DNA of 64,000 nucleotides from Akkermansia sp. (GCA_017435505.1 JAFSEZ010000022.1:23299-87298), one strand, 5' to 3'. Numbered from the stretch's first letter, positions 44,601 to 53,435 are shown. The notes: a model not told the origin generated them from the sequence alone. Numbers and translations are program-made.

Positions 44601-47600
44601 GCGATGGGTTTTGCCCAATCCTATGCCGAGCCTACGGAAGGCCACATTTTCTGGGGAGATGGTTTTGAAACATCCCCGGCCGAGACAGATTCATTCTGGA
44701 TCAAGCAGCAGAGCGGTTTCCACAACGGCCTCACGGAGTTGAGCATCACCAAACGCAGCCGCTCCGCGCAGTATATTCACACGGCCATGTTGAAGGATGT
44801 CTCCGTCTATGGCGGTACACTGGGTTTCAACAACCTGAATTTGCTGGGCAATATGAACCTGGTGGGTGGTTCCACCCTGCAACTGGGTGCTACGGCTGAG
44901 AATACAAATGGTGCTGTCAATTGGGTCAACATTGCCCCGGGCACCACCTCCTCTTTCCTGAGCCAGGATGGCGAGAGCTATGCTGTCTCGCCCACGAGCA
45001 ATCTTGTCACCATCAACGACGCTAAAACCCTGACGGTGTATACCCGCCGCCCGGATGAAAACCAAGCCTTGGATACTGCTTGGGTCAAGGGCGATATCAC
45101 CCTGACCAAGGGAGCCGCACTCACCTTCCGCGTGCAAGAAGTCATCCCCTCTACGGACAAGGGGCAAGTGCTGTTGGATATTGATGGTGTGCTATCGCTG
45201 GCGAACAATCCGGCCAATGTATCCATCAACTTCAGCGGCGTGGATTTTGCAAGCGAGGATTTTTCCGACAAGACATACTACTTGGCAGCGGCAGATGATA
45301 TTTCCATCCTCACCTATGCGGCAGATGGCTCCATCACCGCCACCGATGATTCCTCCACCTTCACATCGCGTCTCATTTCCCTGGGCTACGGGTATTTTGG
45401 TATTCTGGATACCATTGACAGCTCCGCTTCCGGCAACACCGATACGCGCGATTACCTTGTGATGACGGTGAGTGGCGACCCGCGCCGTACGTGGTCCGGC
45501 ATGACAGATGCCTACACCTGGTATGCCACCACGCTGCAAGAAGGAGAAGAGGGGGCATTCGACAAGCGTTGGAAAGAGCAGCTCCCCTTCGAGAATGGCC
45601 AGGTGGTGCTCTTCGGCAACCTTTACCAACCGGTAGAGTGGAAGGAAAATGTCGCGCTTACCAACAGTGCCAAGACCGTGCAGGTGAGCACCCCACTGCA
45701 CGATGGTGTGGTGGTATCGGAGGCAGACGGCTTCAAAGTGGATGATTCTGTCAATCTGCCCCTTGGTTTTCAGAAAGTGAAGATTGAGGGCGAGGTTGCC
45801 CCGGTTTCCATCATCCTCAACTCCGAGTATACGCTTGACGGCGCGAGCGGCACGCAGGATGCCACCAACTACTACTTCTACGGCAGCGGCAGCATTCGCG
45901 ATGCTTCCGGTGCGGAACTGACGGGCCACCATTTCGATGACAACTGGAAAACAACCCTCCAGAAGATGGGCGATGGTATGGCGGTGATAGCCACGGCCAA
46001 CAGCTACAGCGGTGGCTCTTGGTTGCAGGGCGGTGTACTGGTGATGCAGGATAAAGCTGCCTTGGGTATCGGCAATATCACCATTCTCAACGGTGCCACC
46101 CTCTGGGGCGATTTTGATGATGATCAGACGGATAAAACCTGGCAGGACATCTACGATGGCGCGTACATCGGTGAAGGCATGGTCACCACTACCATCAGCA
46201 ATCCCGTGATTGCCAATGTGTATGTAGACCCCGACAACGATGACTACGATACCAAGGTGGATGCCCGCTTGGCTAATTCGCACGATAATAAGCTCGTGCT
46301 CAGTTCTCTGCATGGCGAATCCGATACCGTAGTCACCTTGTATGGTGTATCGTCACCCACGAGCGGAGAGGATATGGTCACCCTGGAGGGGCGCGACCGC
46401 CCGGCGTGGACCTACGCTGTCTTCAAAGTGCTGGATCCCAGCGCCTTTGCCGGCACCATCCGCATGGATGGCAACTTGTGGGGCGCACCGACGGATACCG
46501 ACGGCGGCAAGGTGCAGCTGGAAATCATGACTACGGCCAAGTCCGACACCACACAGGATGAATTGGCCACCAAGGACTGGACAAAGACCAACATTGACCT
46601 CTCCATTGAAAACGGTACCGAGCGCACGGTGCTGGCGTTGGATGCCATAGAAGGAGATGCGTATGCAGCCACGCAGGAGGCCGTCATCAACTCTCTTAAT
46701 GGTGGCGGCAACAATGGCGGCCCCATCAACTCCTCCGTGGTCAACATGAGTGAGGAGAAGAGCATCACCCTCGTCATCCGTGGTCTGAAAGACGGTGATT
46801 ATGACGGCGCTTTGGGCTACGGCGAGTTCCAGCGTACCACCAACTACGACACGACCCACCGAGATGACATCCCCCTGGTGGGTGAAACCTGCCACCACTA
46901 TGGCTGCGGTACATTCGGTGATTTGAACGTGCGCAAGGAAGGTGCCGGTACCACCCAGAGCGTATACGATGCGTGGCTGGATCAGCTGGAAGTGGCGGGC
47001 GGCACCTTTGCGGTGGATCATGCGCTGCAAGTGCGTACCATTCTCTCCGGTGCAGGCCAGCGCGTGTTTGTGGGTTCCGTGAGCAATTTGAGCACGGTAT
47101 ATGCCCTCACGGTTGGCAGCGGCGGTATCCTCTCCATGGATACGAAACTCTATGAGGCCGATGGCGCAACCAAATTCGATGCTTGGGCTACCATTCAACC
47201 CGGCGTGACAACCGATAACGCCGGCTGGGTGCAGTTGCAGGATGGCGCCACCGTGACAGCCCACACAGATTGGTACACCGATACACAGGTGGATATTTCC
47301 CCCAACTCTGCCATCACCATCAACGCTCACAACTACACCCCGGACCCCTACATCACCTCCGATCATGCAGACCATGCCCATATTGATGAAGATGGCACGG
47401 CGCACGAACACTTCGACCACTTCGGCAGCAGCCACATCATCCAGTTGCTGGGCAAGCTCACCGGGCAGGGAGTCAGCGTCACCTTCAACAACCGCCAAAT
47501 CAGCCCCGGAGCTTCCGCAGAGGAAAAAGCAGAGGATGCAGACGGCTTGGGCTACATTGCCATACGCGATCACAACATGCTCAGCGGTGCTATCAACGTG

Positions 47601-48722
47601 CAGAGCCGCACGGTGTTGCAGGTGCTGGAATCCGCTACGGCAGAATCCGCCATTGTGGCCACGGTGGAGGGTGCAGACGCTGCCATGCAGGTGGTGGAGG
47701 GCGCCCAAACGCAGTATATTGACAAGCTGTTGCTTGGAGAACAAGGCGGTGCTTTGTTGCTGGGCGGTGCAGAGAAAACATCCCTGAAAAACAGCGATGG
47801 CAGCGCATTGAGTGCTTTGGACTATGAGGCCGAGGGCATCCACATGTCCGTGACCCATACGGATGCCATGGGAGATGCGGACTACGCCACCATGAACAAC
47901 CTGCACGTGGACCTCTCCGGCACCGCCGCCTCATTGGGTGGCGATGCACAGGCCGCCAACGAAGCTCGCTACGTGCACCTCACGGCCCATACCTCTGCCG
48001 GTACGCACAAGGTACACAACAGCCACTTCCACTACAGTCTCGTGGAGCTTAAAGAAGCCGCCAGCGTGCAAATGCACGATATGGTCTACATAGCGGCTCA
48101 CTCCACGGTGAAGGGCAGCGTGGATGCCTATGCCCCCTCGCCTCTGGCTGCCATGCCCTTGGCAGATGCCGTGACGCACAGCTTGCAGGATTATTACGAT
48201 ATTTTTGTGGACCCCACCGGCACTCCCCCGGCCTCTGCCGGTGAGACAGTGTACGTGAGCGCCGACACCACTGTGGAGATGACGGTGACGGACGTGGCCG
48301 CTTATGTCACCGGCGGAAAAGGCCTTGTGCTGGCCAAAGTCAACCAATTCCAAGATGTGGATGTAGCGGCCTACAACAACGGAGCCAATGGCCTGCTGAC
48401 CATTCACCTGACATCCGACTACTTCATGAACCACGCCTACCACCACGGTGCGCAGTTTGTGGCTATCCAAGTGGGCGGCTCCGATGGCCAATTCCTTTTC
48501 GAGGACACCAACGGCTACTTCCTCTCCGATAACCGCATCTTGGTAGATGCCCGTGGCAACGATATCACCGAGCGCTGGCTTTCCTCTGCCCAAGTGGCTG
48601 CCCATCTTGGCATTGAGGTATCGCCCTACATGCTCTACATCGCCGTGCCGGAGCCTGCTACCGCCACCCTCAGCTTGCTGGCACTGGCTGCGCTGGCCGC
48701 TCGCCGTAGGAGAAAGCAGTAA
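41664..48722 (+). CDS. Giant PEP-CTERM surface protein with autotransporter-associated repeats
   Basis: 2352 residues. Signal peptide MKLHLHRTLYKWLMAIAG; C-terminal sorting tail VPEPATATLSLLALAALAA followed by RRRRKQ. Passenger-type repeats (PATR-like) are visible, for example KIVKDGEAMLVLGSYNTFTG near residue 635 and LQKMGDGMAVIATANSYSGG near residue 1435. Each belongs to a larger repeated module (WSGEPS... near 505, TWSGMTDAYTW near 1275, each followed by VxIEGxVAP). A His/Asp-rich patch lies near residues 1900-1925. No autotransporter beta-barrel is present, so export and anchoring should use an exosortase. Likely surface adhesin or structural fibre; ligand unknown. Confidence 0.85.
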   Translation: MKLHLHRTLYKWLMAIAGMAATTVAQPLDVNHVAAVYVGADGLTAQGPTVVERDSIFLLGYVYTWTAYGSYNQAMWKTSNGLGSRDASYWVSAVDDTGFTYDEASPGLAGQELEQINVEEGESLYLGGSNKEYNGTIHVVASAAAGDKAIVGTYLTTAATYDFGNLTGSGDLLLQATNTSGETVFKFGGADTANWFSGRIYQSSNGGTVSLHISGEHWQNTVFDFTHSAALSNSPVDTTGSAPQDINLVLTGNTRIKGLDQGDAAGDVLVENNIGADYTLTLGTQDADSDYSYGGRLAAGLNVVKIGSNRQTIEDNGSSSSLTNVYVQGGILDFDRDLHVTHLELLAGELQTVDTTTVGTATLSAGSTWDIAGTATLTELQLAGLGGGKTVNLTGSGSLSISEAFVYDGAVPAASNPWFTLDGASLNFGSDITLNGWQLTGDTATLTFATLSNAASLSQSSGSGIYLNTVDGYAYNGTLRTEGNTVYIDLVKDEWPPVIDPAVGYIWSGEPSGTTPAEHRGMVLGNVWRSDGSNENTGWHEQSYGAGPGVYVDGYQVNFGDTNYHGDTVGAEGRVVLIEGQVAPGIIHVTADENLGIVSNGGEARLKFGYALDATDGLITITDYVAADGSTTPTKIVKDGEAMLVLGSYNTFTGGIEVNQGSLYLAAVGAAGQGTITVHTDNTWDLPLWQSNKTDDQSDDGQWISRSVTGTEIMVCYLHETGHTSGYRSPSITNDIVMTDQDPTKAGQLTISFSTAAYTHAGTQNHENLPRHWRHLTLSGALVGTGQKEDKLILTGYCSTWGGYHDSSYITSILLNENTKSSAGVVSTFNGTVELKNTINTSPLRSNCTDQRTAGTVQVMLQDNKLQHALMDLTRESVVMDSTLLTGAPLTQDNGKTRQTYANIMVLTGHVGLRGLKADFQGSGYIYIDENGDAIGTGQFETLAQHEEVWHVRTVVNATTNLTIGEKEDDANAVYVYSGAMGFAQSYAEPTEGHIFWGDGFETSPAETDSFWIKQQSGFHNGLTELSITKRSRSAQYIHTAMLKDVSVYGGTLGFNNLNLLGNMNLVGGSTLQLGATAENTNGAVNWVNIAPGTTSSFLSQDGESYAVSPTSNLVTINDAKTLTVYTRRPDENQALDTAWVKGDITLTKGAALTFRVQEVIPSTDKGQVLLDIDGVLSLANNPANVSINFSGVDFASEDFSDKTYYLAAADDISILTYAADGSITATDDSSTFTSRLISLGYGYFGILDTIDSSASGNTDTRDYLVMTVSGDPRRTWSGMTDAYTWYATTLQEGEEGAFDKRWKEQLPFENGQVVLFGNLYQPVEWKENVALTNSAKTVQVSTPLHDGVVVSEADGFKVDDSVNLPLGFQKVKIEGEVAPVSIILNSEYTLDGASGTQDATNYYFYGSGSIRDASGAELTGHHFDDNWKTTLQKMGDGMAVIATANSYSGGSWLQGGVLVMQDKAALGIGNITILNGATLWGDFDDDQTDKTWQDIYDGAYIGEGMVTTTISNPVIANVYVDPDNDDYDTKVDARLANSHDNKLVLSSLHGESDTVVTLYGVSSPTSGEDMVTLEGRDRPAWTYAVFKVLDPSAFAGTIRMDGNLWGAPTDTDGGKVQLEIMTTAKSDTTQDELATKDWTKTNIDLSIENGTERTVLALDAIEGDAYAATQEAVINSLNGGGNNGGPINSSVVNMSEEKSITLVIRGLKDGDYDGALGYGEFQRTTNYDTTHRDDIPLVGETCHHYGCGTFGDLNVRKEGAGTTQSVYDAWLDQLEVAGGTFAVDHALQVRTILSGAGQRVFVGSVSNLSTVYALTVGSGGILSMDTKLYEADGATKFDAWATIQPGVTTDNAGWVQLQDGATVTAHTDWYTDTQVDISPNSAITINAHNYTPDPYITSDHADHAHIDEDGTAHEHFDHFGSSHIIQLLGKLTGQGVSVTFNNRQISPGASAEEKAEDADGLGYIAIRDHNMLSGAINVQSRTVLQVLESATAESAIVATVEGADAAMQVVEGAQTQYIDKLLLGEQGGALLLGGAEKTSLKNSDGSALSALDYEAEGIHMSVTHTDAMGDADYATMNNLHVDLSGTAASLGGDAQAANEARYVHLTAHTSAGTHKVHNSHFHYSLVELKEAASVQMHDMVYIAAHSTVKGSVDAYAPSPLAAMPLADAVTHSLQDYYDIFVDPTGTPPASAGETVYVSADTTVEMTVTDVAAYVTGGKGLVLAKVNQFQDVDVAAYNNGANGLLTIHLTSDYFMNHAYHHGAQFVAIQVGGSDGQFLFEDTNGYFLSDNRILVDARGNDITERWLSSAQVAAHLGIEVSPYMLYIAVPEPATATLSLLALAALAARRRRKQ

Positions 48723-48731
48723 AACTGCCCC

Positions 48732-49271
48732 TCACAAAGGGCGGAGGATGAGCTGCCCCAGCGTGTCGGCTTTGCGGCCGGGGATATAGCAGCGGCGCCA
48801 TTGGGCAGCGCTGCGGCGGGGGTGCCGGTTGTAGTAGCGGTAGATTTCACCTGTTTGCGCATGGCAAAGGGCGTAGCGCGGTTGGCGTTGCAGGTGGGGC
48901 GGGGTGAAATCTTGCAGGGCTTTGGTGGCGCGGGTATCGGTGAGCCCCAGGAGGGCGCAGTAGTGCCGCCACACCGCGCCGTGGGCACGCGCCCGCCGGT
49001 GGTGCCACGCCAGGGCATGCGCTATCTCATGCAGCAGGGTGAGGTGAATTTCCTGCGGGTCGATGCCTAGGTATGCCTGCACAAAGTAGCGGGAGAGCGA
49101 GATGCTGCGCCGCGCCGGGCGGCAGCAGCCCATGCGCTTCACGGCGCGATCCCACGCAAAGGACCAATCCCCCAGCCCCACCGCCGCCAAACAGACTTGG
49201 GCGTGAGCCGCCACGGCTGCTGCATCCGGCAGGGGCGGGCAGGCCGGCAACTTGTAGGGGGAAGAGCTCAT
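48732..49271 (-). CDS. SprT-like zinc metalloprotease domain protein
   Basis: 179 residues from ATG 49271. HEIAHALAWHHRRARAHGAVWRHY contains the zinc motif HExxH with a downstream His, as in SprT/Spartan-like domains. The usual C-terminal zinc ribbon is not obvious; the end (RRCYIPGRKADTLG) has few Cys. It lies only 9 nt from the end of the convergent giant gene and downstream of recA in the same direction. Confidence 0.78.
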   Translation of the reverse strand: MSSSPYKLPACPPLPDAAAVAAHAQVCLAAVGLGDWSFAWDRAVKRMGCCRPARRSISLSRYFVQAYLGIDPQEIHLTLLHEIAHALAWHHRRARAHGAVWRHYCALLGLTDTRATKALQDFTPPHLQRQPRYALCHAQTGEIYRYYNRHPRRSAAQWRRCYIPGRKADTLGQLILRPL

Positions 49272-49280
49272 AGAAGAATG

Positions 49281-49313
49281 CACCCGGTAGCGCGCGGGGC
49301 TTGCTACCGGGTG
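49281..49313 (-). terminator. Stem-loop after recA
   Basis: CACCCGGTAGC (49281-49291) and GCTACCGGGTG (49303-49313): perfect 11-bp stem, 11-nt loop. The T-tract is weak on both strands, so some readthrough into the SprT-like gene is possible. Confidence 0.6.
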
Positions 49314-49345
49314 GGTTTCATGGTGAAAGGAGGAGCGGCTGTGCT

Positions 49346-50380
49346 TCAGCGCCCGGTTTTTTCTTCGAGCTTGGCGCGCACCTTGTCGGCAATCTCGTTG
49401 TAGAGCTCCGCATTGTTGCGCAGCACTTCCTTGGCGCCATCGCGTCCCTGGGCAAGCTGGCCGCCATTGTAGCTGAACCAGGAGCCGCGCTTCTGCACGA
49501 TGTCGTATTCCATGGCCAAATCAATCAGGCTACCCACGGAGGAGATACCCTCGTTGTACATGATATCGAACTCGCATTCGGTGAAGGGGGGAGCCACCTT
49601 GTTTTTCACGACCTTGAGCTTGGTGCGGTTGCCGGATACGGTGCCGTCGGAGCCCTTGATTTGGCCGATGCGGCGGATATCGCAGCGCACGGAGGCATAG
49701 AACTTGAGGGCGCGGCCGCCGGGGGTGGTTTCCGGGTTGCCGAACATGACACCAATCTTCTCGCGAATCTGGTTGGTGAAGATACAGATGGTGCGGGCCT
49801 TGGAGATGAGGGAGGTGAGCTTGCGCAGGGCGGCACTCATGAGGCGTGCCTGGGCACCCACGGTGCTGTCGCCGATGTCGCCCTCCAATTCCTGGCGGGT
49901 CACAAGGGCGGCCACGGAGTCCACCACAATCACATCAATGGCGTTGGAGCGCACCAATGCTTCGCAGATTTGCAGGGCTTCTTCACCGCTGCCGGGTTGG
50001 GAAACCAGCAAATCATCCAGGTTGACTCCCAACTTGGCGGCGTAGGCGGGGTCCAGCGCGTGCTCCACGTCAATGAAAGCAGCCAGACCGCCTGCTTTCT
50101 GCGCTTGGGCAATCACAGTGAGGGTGAGAGTTGTCTTACCGGAGGATTCGGGGCCGAATACCTCTACAATACGCCCGCGGGGGAAACCACCCACACCCAA
50201 GGCGCGGTCAATCAGCAAATTGCCGGTGGGAATGACCTCTACCTCCATCTTTTTCTGGTCGCCCAGACGCACGATGGCATTCTCTCCAAAGTCTTTCTGA
50301 ATCTGCAACATAGCGGCATCCAGTGCACGCTGGCGCTGGGCCTGAATCTTCTGTTGCTCGGGGGAAATTTCTTTACTCAT
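49346..50380 (-). CDS. recA: Recombinase RecA
   Basis: 344 residues from ATG 50380. Walker [10 protein letters not shown], Walker [53 protein letters not shown] core (only parts quoted) and [19 protein letters not shown] are diagnostic. Mediates homologous recombination and SOS induction. The open frame runs ~119 codons further upstream without homology. A weak promoter (TTGCAT at 50414-50419, N17, TAAGCT at 50391-50396) ends 10 nt before the ATG. No LexA-type CTGT-N8-ACAG box seen. Confidence 0.96.
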   Translation of the reverse strand: MSKEISPEQQKIQAQRQRALDAAMLQIQKDFGENAIVRLGDQKKMEVEVIPTGNLLIDRALGVGGFPRGRIVEVFGPESSGKTTLTLTVIAQAQKAGGLAAFIDVEHALDPAYAAKLGVNLDDLLVSQPGSGEEALQICEALVRSNAIDVIVVDSVAALVTRQELEGDIGDSTVGAQARLMSAALRKLTSLISKARTICIFTNQIREKIGVMFGNPETTPGGRALKFYASVRCDIRRIGQIKGSDGTVSGNRTKLKVVKNKVAPPFTECEFDIMYNEGISSVGSLIDLAMEYDIVQKRGSWFSYNGGQLAQGRDGAKEVLRNNAELYNEIADKVRAKLEEKTGR

Positions 50381-50774
50381 ATCACTGAGCAGCTTACCTG
50401 TTCGGGCAGCGGCATGCAAGCTAAATTTCTGCCAGTGGGAACTTTGTGAAAGGACGCTTGACGAGTGGCATGATTTCAAATGGCAGATTTCAAATTTTAG
50501 ATCATTGCTATCCCACAGAGGTTCATTGTAGGCTTTTTTAACACAAGGAAAGGTGTTGATATGTCCACATGCTTCTTGGCATTCCTGCAAAATAAGGTTT
50601 AGAACCCGGTCTCTACCCCGGCAGAGCCTTTTAGGCTCCAGGCTTCGAGACTCGCCCTGCGCCTTGATTGGTGGCATAAAGCGCAACCCTAGGGGTGGAG
50701 GGCACCGGCTCGGAACGAAAAACGATAAGCCTGCCATATAACATTGCTTTATGGGATGGCAATGATGTGAAATT
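50381..50774. other. Gene-free stretch upstream of recA
   Basis: I see no credible gene. It holds the putative recA promoter, a small hairpin (GAGCC-N5-GGCTC, 50625-50639) and segments with a tRNA T-arm look that do not fold into a tRNA. It ends at the dispersed repeat copy B. Confidence 0.5.
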
Positions 50775-50849
50775 TGAAATATGAATTTTGCAATTGATTT
50801 TCAGGCATCGGCAGCTATGTAGGCCACATCTCGCCACATGCGTTTGCCC
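50775..50849 (+). repeat. Dispersed 75-bp repeat, copy B
   Basis: Same orientation as copy A (36797-36871), 66 of 75 positions identical; ends 21 nt before the -35 box of the DJ-1 family gene. Confidence 0.85.
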
Positions 50850-50870
50850 TGGCAATTAATCAATTTTACC

Positions 50871-50899
50871 TTGAGTTGTAAGACGACGTGGGCTAGAAT
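50871..50899 (+). promoter_or_regulatory. Promoter of DJ-1 family gene, leaderless
   Basis: TTGAGT (50871-50876), 17-nt spacer, TAGAAT (50894-50899), 7 nt to ATG at 50907. Confidence 0.65.
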
Positions 50900-50906
50900 A
50901 CGCCGT

Positions 50907-51461
50907 ATGAAACCCGTACTGTTTTTGATGGCTCCCGGATTTGAGGAGATAGAGTTCTGCGCGCCGGTGGATATTCTGCGCCGTTTGGAAGTGCCTGTCA
51001 CCTTGGTGGGGGTGCAGGGGAGAAGCGTGGAAGGAGCACATGGCATCACCATGCGGGCGGATATGCTGCTGGTAGATGTGGATAGCAGCCAATACAGCGG
51101 GGTGGTTTTGCCCGGCGGTGCAGCTTCGTGGATCTTGCGTGATACTCCCGGCGTGCTCAAGCTGGTGCGGGAGATGCAGGCTGCAGATAAGCTGGTGGCA
51201 GCTATTTGTGCGGCTCCCATTGCGTTGGAAGCTGCCGGGGTCATCCAACAGAGAAAGATTACTTGCTATCCTGCCAAGGCTGTGACGGATGATATACAAT
51301 CTGCCGCACATATTTCCGATGAAGCGACCGTGCGCGAGGGCAACCTCATCACCGGCCGGGGGCCCGGTGCTGCCTTGGAGTTCGGCTACGCGCTGGCTGC
51401 CTATTTCTGCCCCCAAGACAAGGTAGATGCTCTCCGCCACGAAATGTGCGCCGACAAGTAA
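50907..51461 (+). CDS. DJ-1/PfpI family protein
   Basis: 184 residues. FLMAPGFEEIEFCAPVDILRR near the start, VVLPGG and the nucleophile-elbow cysteine in AAICAAPIALEAAG (Cys 101), with conserved Glu near 15, match the DJ-1/ThiJ branch. Members act as protein or nucleotide deglycases, oxidative stress sensors or chaperones; the exact role here is open. Convergent with tsaE (12 nt between stops). Confidence 0.88.
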   Translation: MKPVLFLMAPGFEEIEFCAPVDILRRLEVPVTLVGVQGRSVEGAHGITMRADMLLVDVDSSQYSGVVLPGGAASWILRDTPGVLKLVREMQAADKLVAAICAAPIALEAAGVIQQRKITCYPAKAVTDDIQSAAHISDEATVREGNLITGRGPGAALEFGYALAAYFCPQDKVDALRHEMCADK

Positions 51462-51473
51462 AAAGTGCGGCCA

Positions 51474-51920
51474 TCACAAGCTCAGGCGCACGCAGCGGGT
51501 GCTTTCTCCTGTGTGGGTGAGCACCAGCCATAGCGTGTCTTCCGGCATCAGGCTACCGTCAAAGCGGTCTGCCCACTCTACCAGCAGCACGGAGCCGCTC
51601 TCCAAGTACTCGTCCCACCCCATACCCCAAGCTTCTTCCGGGGTTTTCATGCGGTAAAAATCAAAGTGTGCCACCGGCACGCGCCCGTCTGTGTGCTCGT
51701 GTACGAGGGAGAATGTGGGGCTGGCGGCGGGGTCGCCGGCTCCCAAACCCTGCAAGATACCCTGCACCAAGTGTGTCTTGCCTGCGCCCAAATCCCCTAC
51801 CAGCCCCACTACCTCGCCTCCTTCCAATCCTGCCGCCATTTCTCGCCCCAAGGCTCGCATCTCCTCGGCAGAATTCACCAAAATCTCCCCATTCTTGAAA
51901 ATTTTTTGCCAATTTTTCAT
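51474..51920 (-). CDS. tsaE: tRNA threonylcarbamoyladenosine biosynthesis protein TsaE
   Basis: 148 residues. Walker A GDLGAGKTH (residues 42-50), SPTFSLVHEH and HFDFYRM, VLLVEWADRF match TsaE (YjeE), the ATPase partner of TsaB-TsaD that makes t6A37 in tRNA. The ATG at 51920 is close to a TATAAA box on the minus strand, so a slightly later start is possible. Divergent from rplU. Confidence 0.92.
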   Translation of the reverse strand: MKNWQKIFKNGEILVNSAEEMRALGREMAAGLEGGEVVGLVGDLGAGKTHLVQGILQGLGAGDPAASPTFSLVHEHTDGRVPVAHFDFYRMKTPEEAWGMGWDEYLESGSVLLVEWADRFDGSLMPEDTLWLVLTHTGESTRCVRLSL

Positions 51921-51938
51921 TTTTTTATAAAATTTTTC

Positions 51939-51966
51939 TTGCCAAACTCAACTTTATGCCTATAAT
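51939..51966 (+). promoter_or_regulatory. rplU-rpmA promoter
   Basis: TTGCCA (51939-51944), 16-nt spacer, consensus TATAAT (51961-51966); leader of about 40 nt. Confidence 0.8.
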
Positions 51967-52011
51967 GTGCCAGCCCGCACAGGCGGGTGCAACCCCAAAA
52001 ATCAGAAAATT

Positions 52012-52332
52012 ATGGCATACGCAGTTTTCACTTCCGGCAACAAGCAGTACCGGGTGACGGTTGGTGACGTGCTCACCGTGGACCGCATCTCCGGGCTGGA
52101 GAAGGATGGCGAGACCACCTTCGATCAGGTTCTCCTGGTTGAGGATGGCGACGCTACGAAGGTGGGTACCCCCGTTCTTGAGGGTGCTACAGTTACGGCT
52201 AAGGTGCTGGACCCCGAGGCTCGTGGCGCCAAGGGCATTGCTTTCAAGTTCAAGCGCCGTAAGGGTTTCCACAAGAAGAAGGGCTTCCGCGCCGCTCTTA
52301 CCAAGGTCGAAATCACCGCTATCAACGCCTGA
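52012..52332 (+). CDS. rplU: 50S ribosomal protein L21
   Basis: 106 residues. MAYAVFTSGNKQYRVTVGD and the C-terminal basic block FKFKRRKGFHKKKGFR are the bL21 signature. Starts at the ATG at 52012; an upstream in-frame codon would lie on the promoter's start site. It is followed after 34 nt by rpmA, the normal L21-L27 pair. Confidence 0.96.
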   Translation: MAYAVFTSGNKQYRVTVGDVLTVDRISGLEKDGETTFDQVLLVEDGDATKVGTPVLEGATVTAKVLDPEARGAKGIAFKFKRRKGFHKKKGFRAALTKVEITAINA

Positions 52333-52366
52333 TTATTAACACTAACCCCATACATTTTTACTAGTC

Positions 52367-52615
52367 ATGGCACATAAGAAAGGTCAAGGTTCCGTCCGTA
52401 ACGGTCGCGATTCCCGCAGCAAGCGCCTCGGCGTCAAGAAGTTCGGTGGCCAGTCCGTCATCGCCGGCAACATCATCGTGCGTCAGCGTGGCACCAAGTT
52501 CAAGCCCGGCAAGGGCGTGGGCATGGGCCGCGACTACACCATCTTCTCCCTTGTAGATGGTCGCGTGTTCTTCGACCGCGAAGGTCGCCGCGTCAACGTT
52601 GCTCCCGAAGCCTGA
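52367..52615 (+). CDS. rpmA: 50S ribosomal protein L27
   Basis: 82 residues. [45 protein letters not shown] and the acidic-to-basic end match bL27, whose N-terminus reaches the peptidyl transferase centre. There is no long N-terminal leader peptide of the Firmicute type. Last gene of the rplU-rpmA operon; obg does not follow. Confidence 0.96.
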   Translation: MAHKKGQGSVRNGRDSRSKRLGVKKFGGQSVIAGNIIVRQRGTKFKPGKGVGMGRDYTIFSLVDGRVFFDREGRRVNVAPEA

Positions 52616-52642
52616 ACACAGGCTCATTAGGAGATTTTACAA

Positions 52643-52687
52643 AATCCGCATCTGTTCCTCATCAGGAGGCAGATGCGGATTTTTTTG
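52643..52687. terminator. Bidirectional terminator between rpmA and yggS
   Basis: AATCCGCATCTG (52643-52654) and CAGATGCGGATT (52670-52681): 12-bp stem with T-run on the plus strand and TTTT on the minus strand, serving both convergent operons. Confidence 0.92.
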
Positions 52688-52742
52688 GGGGGTGTGGGTA
52701 AGGGGGAAATTCCGGGCGCGTTGCGCTCAGTATGGCTTTTGG

Positions 52743-53435
52743 TCAATTGAATTTCTCTCGTTTACCAAAGATGGCAGAGCCCACGCGCACGATAGTGGCG
52801 CCTTCTTCGATGGCGATGGGATAATCGTGGCTCATGCCCATGGAAAGTTCGGGGAGGGGAAGGGGGCCGGCGGCGCGGAGCTGTTCTGCCAGCAGGCGCA
52901 GAGTGCGGAAGGCGGGGCGGGCATCCTCCGGTTCATCGGTAAAGGCGGGAATGCACATGAGACCGCGGATATCCAAGTGGGGCAGGGCGGTGAGTTCGGG
53001 CCAGGCCAGGGTGAGCTCGGCAGGGGTGAAGCCGTGTTTGGTGCTTTCGCCATCCACATTCACCTCCAGCAGGAGGCGGGCGGTGACTCCCAGCTCGCCG
53101 GCAATGCGGGAGATGGCTTGAGCCAACTTGAGTGAATCCACCGCTTCAATGAGTTCAAAGCCTTGTTCCAGCGCTTTTCGTACCTTGTTGCGCTGCAAGG
53201 GGCCGATGAGGTGCCAAGAGCAGTCTGCGGGCATATCAGGCATCTTGGACATGGCTTCCTGCAAGCGGTTTTCGCCGAAGCAGCGCTGGCCATCGTGGTA
53301 TGCCTGCATGATATCCTCCACGGGGAAAGTCTTGCTCACAGCGAGCAGGAGCACCGTATCGGGGTTGCGGCCGGCGCGGGCGGCGGCCGCAGCTATTTGG
53401 GAGCGTATTTCGCGGAGTTGGTCTTGTATGTACAT
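52743..53435 (-). CDS. YggS-family PLP homeostasis protein
   Basis: 230 residues. LLLAVSKTFP with the PLP lysine at residue 35, CFGENRLQEA, WHLIGPLQRNKVRKAL, LLEVNVDGESTKHGF and the C-terminal ELSMGMSHDYPIAIEEGATIVRVG-type phosphate site (part quoted) match YggS/PLPBP, which controls the free PLP pool and has no known catalysis. Last gene of a three-gene operon with the Ppx/GppA-like and enoyl-reductase genes; 12 nt behind the Ppx gene. Confidence 0.94.
   Translation of the reverse strand: MYIQDQLREIRSQIAAAAARAGRNPDTVLLLAVSKTFPVEDIMQAYHDGQRCFGENRLQEAMSKMPDMPADCSWHLIGPLQRNKVRKALEQGFELIEAVDSLKLAQAISRIAGELGVTARLLLEVNVDGESTKHGFTPAELTLAWPELTALPHLDIRGLMCIPAFTDEPEDARPAFRTLRLLAEQLRAAGPLPLPELSMGMSHDYPIAIEEGATIVRVGSAIFGKREKFN

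Noticed and set aside
46353..47906. 517-codon minus-strand frame inside the giant gene
   Set aside because: Shadow of repetitive coding sequence; no start site, promoter or domain.
41664..48722. CRISPR array or tandem DNA repeat in the giant gene
   Set aside because: The repetition is at protein level with diverged DNA; there are no regularly spaced identical repeats.
50600..50680. tRNA-like T-arm (CTTCGAGACTCG)
   Set aside because: No acceptor, D-arm or anticodon arm can be built around it.
50381..50737. 119-codon N-terminal extension of recA
   Set aside because: RecA homology starts at MSKEI (50380); the upstream part is non-coding.
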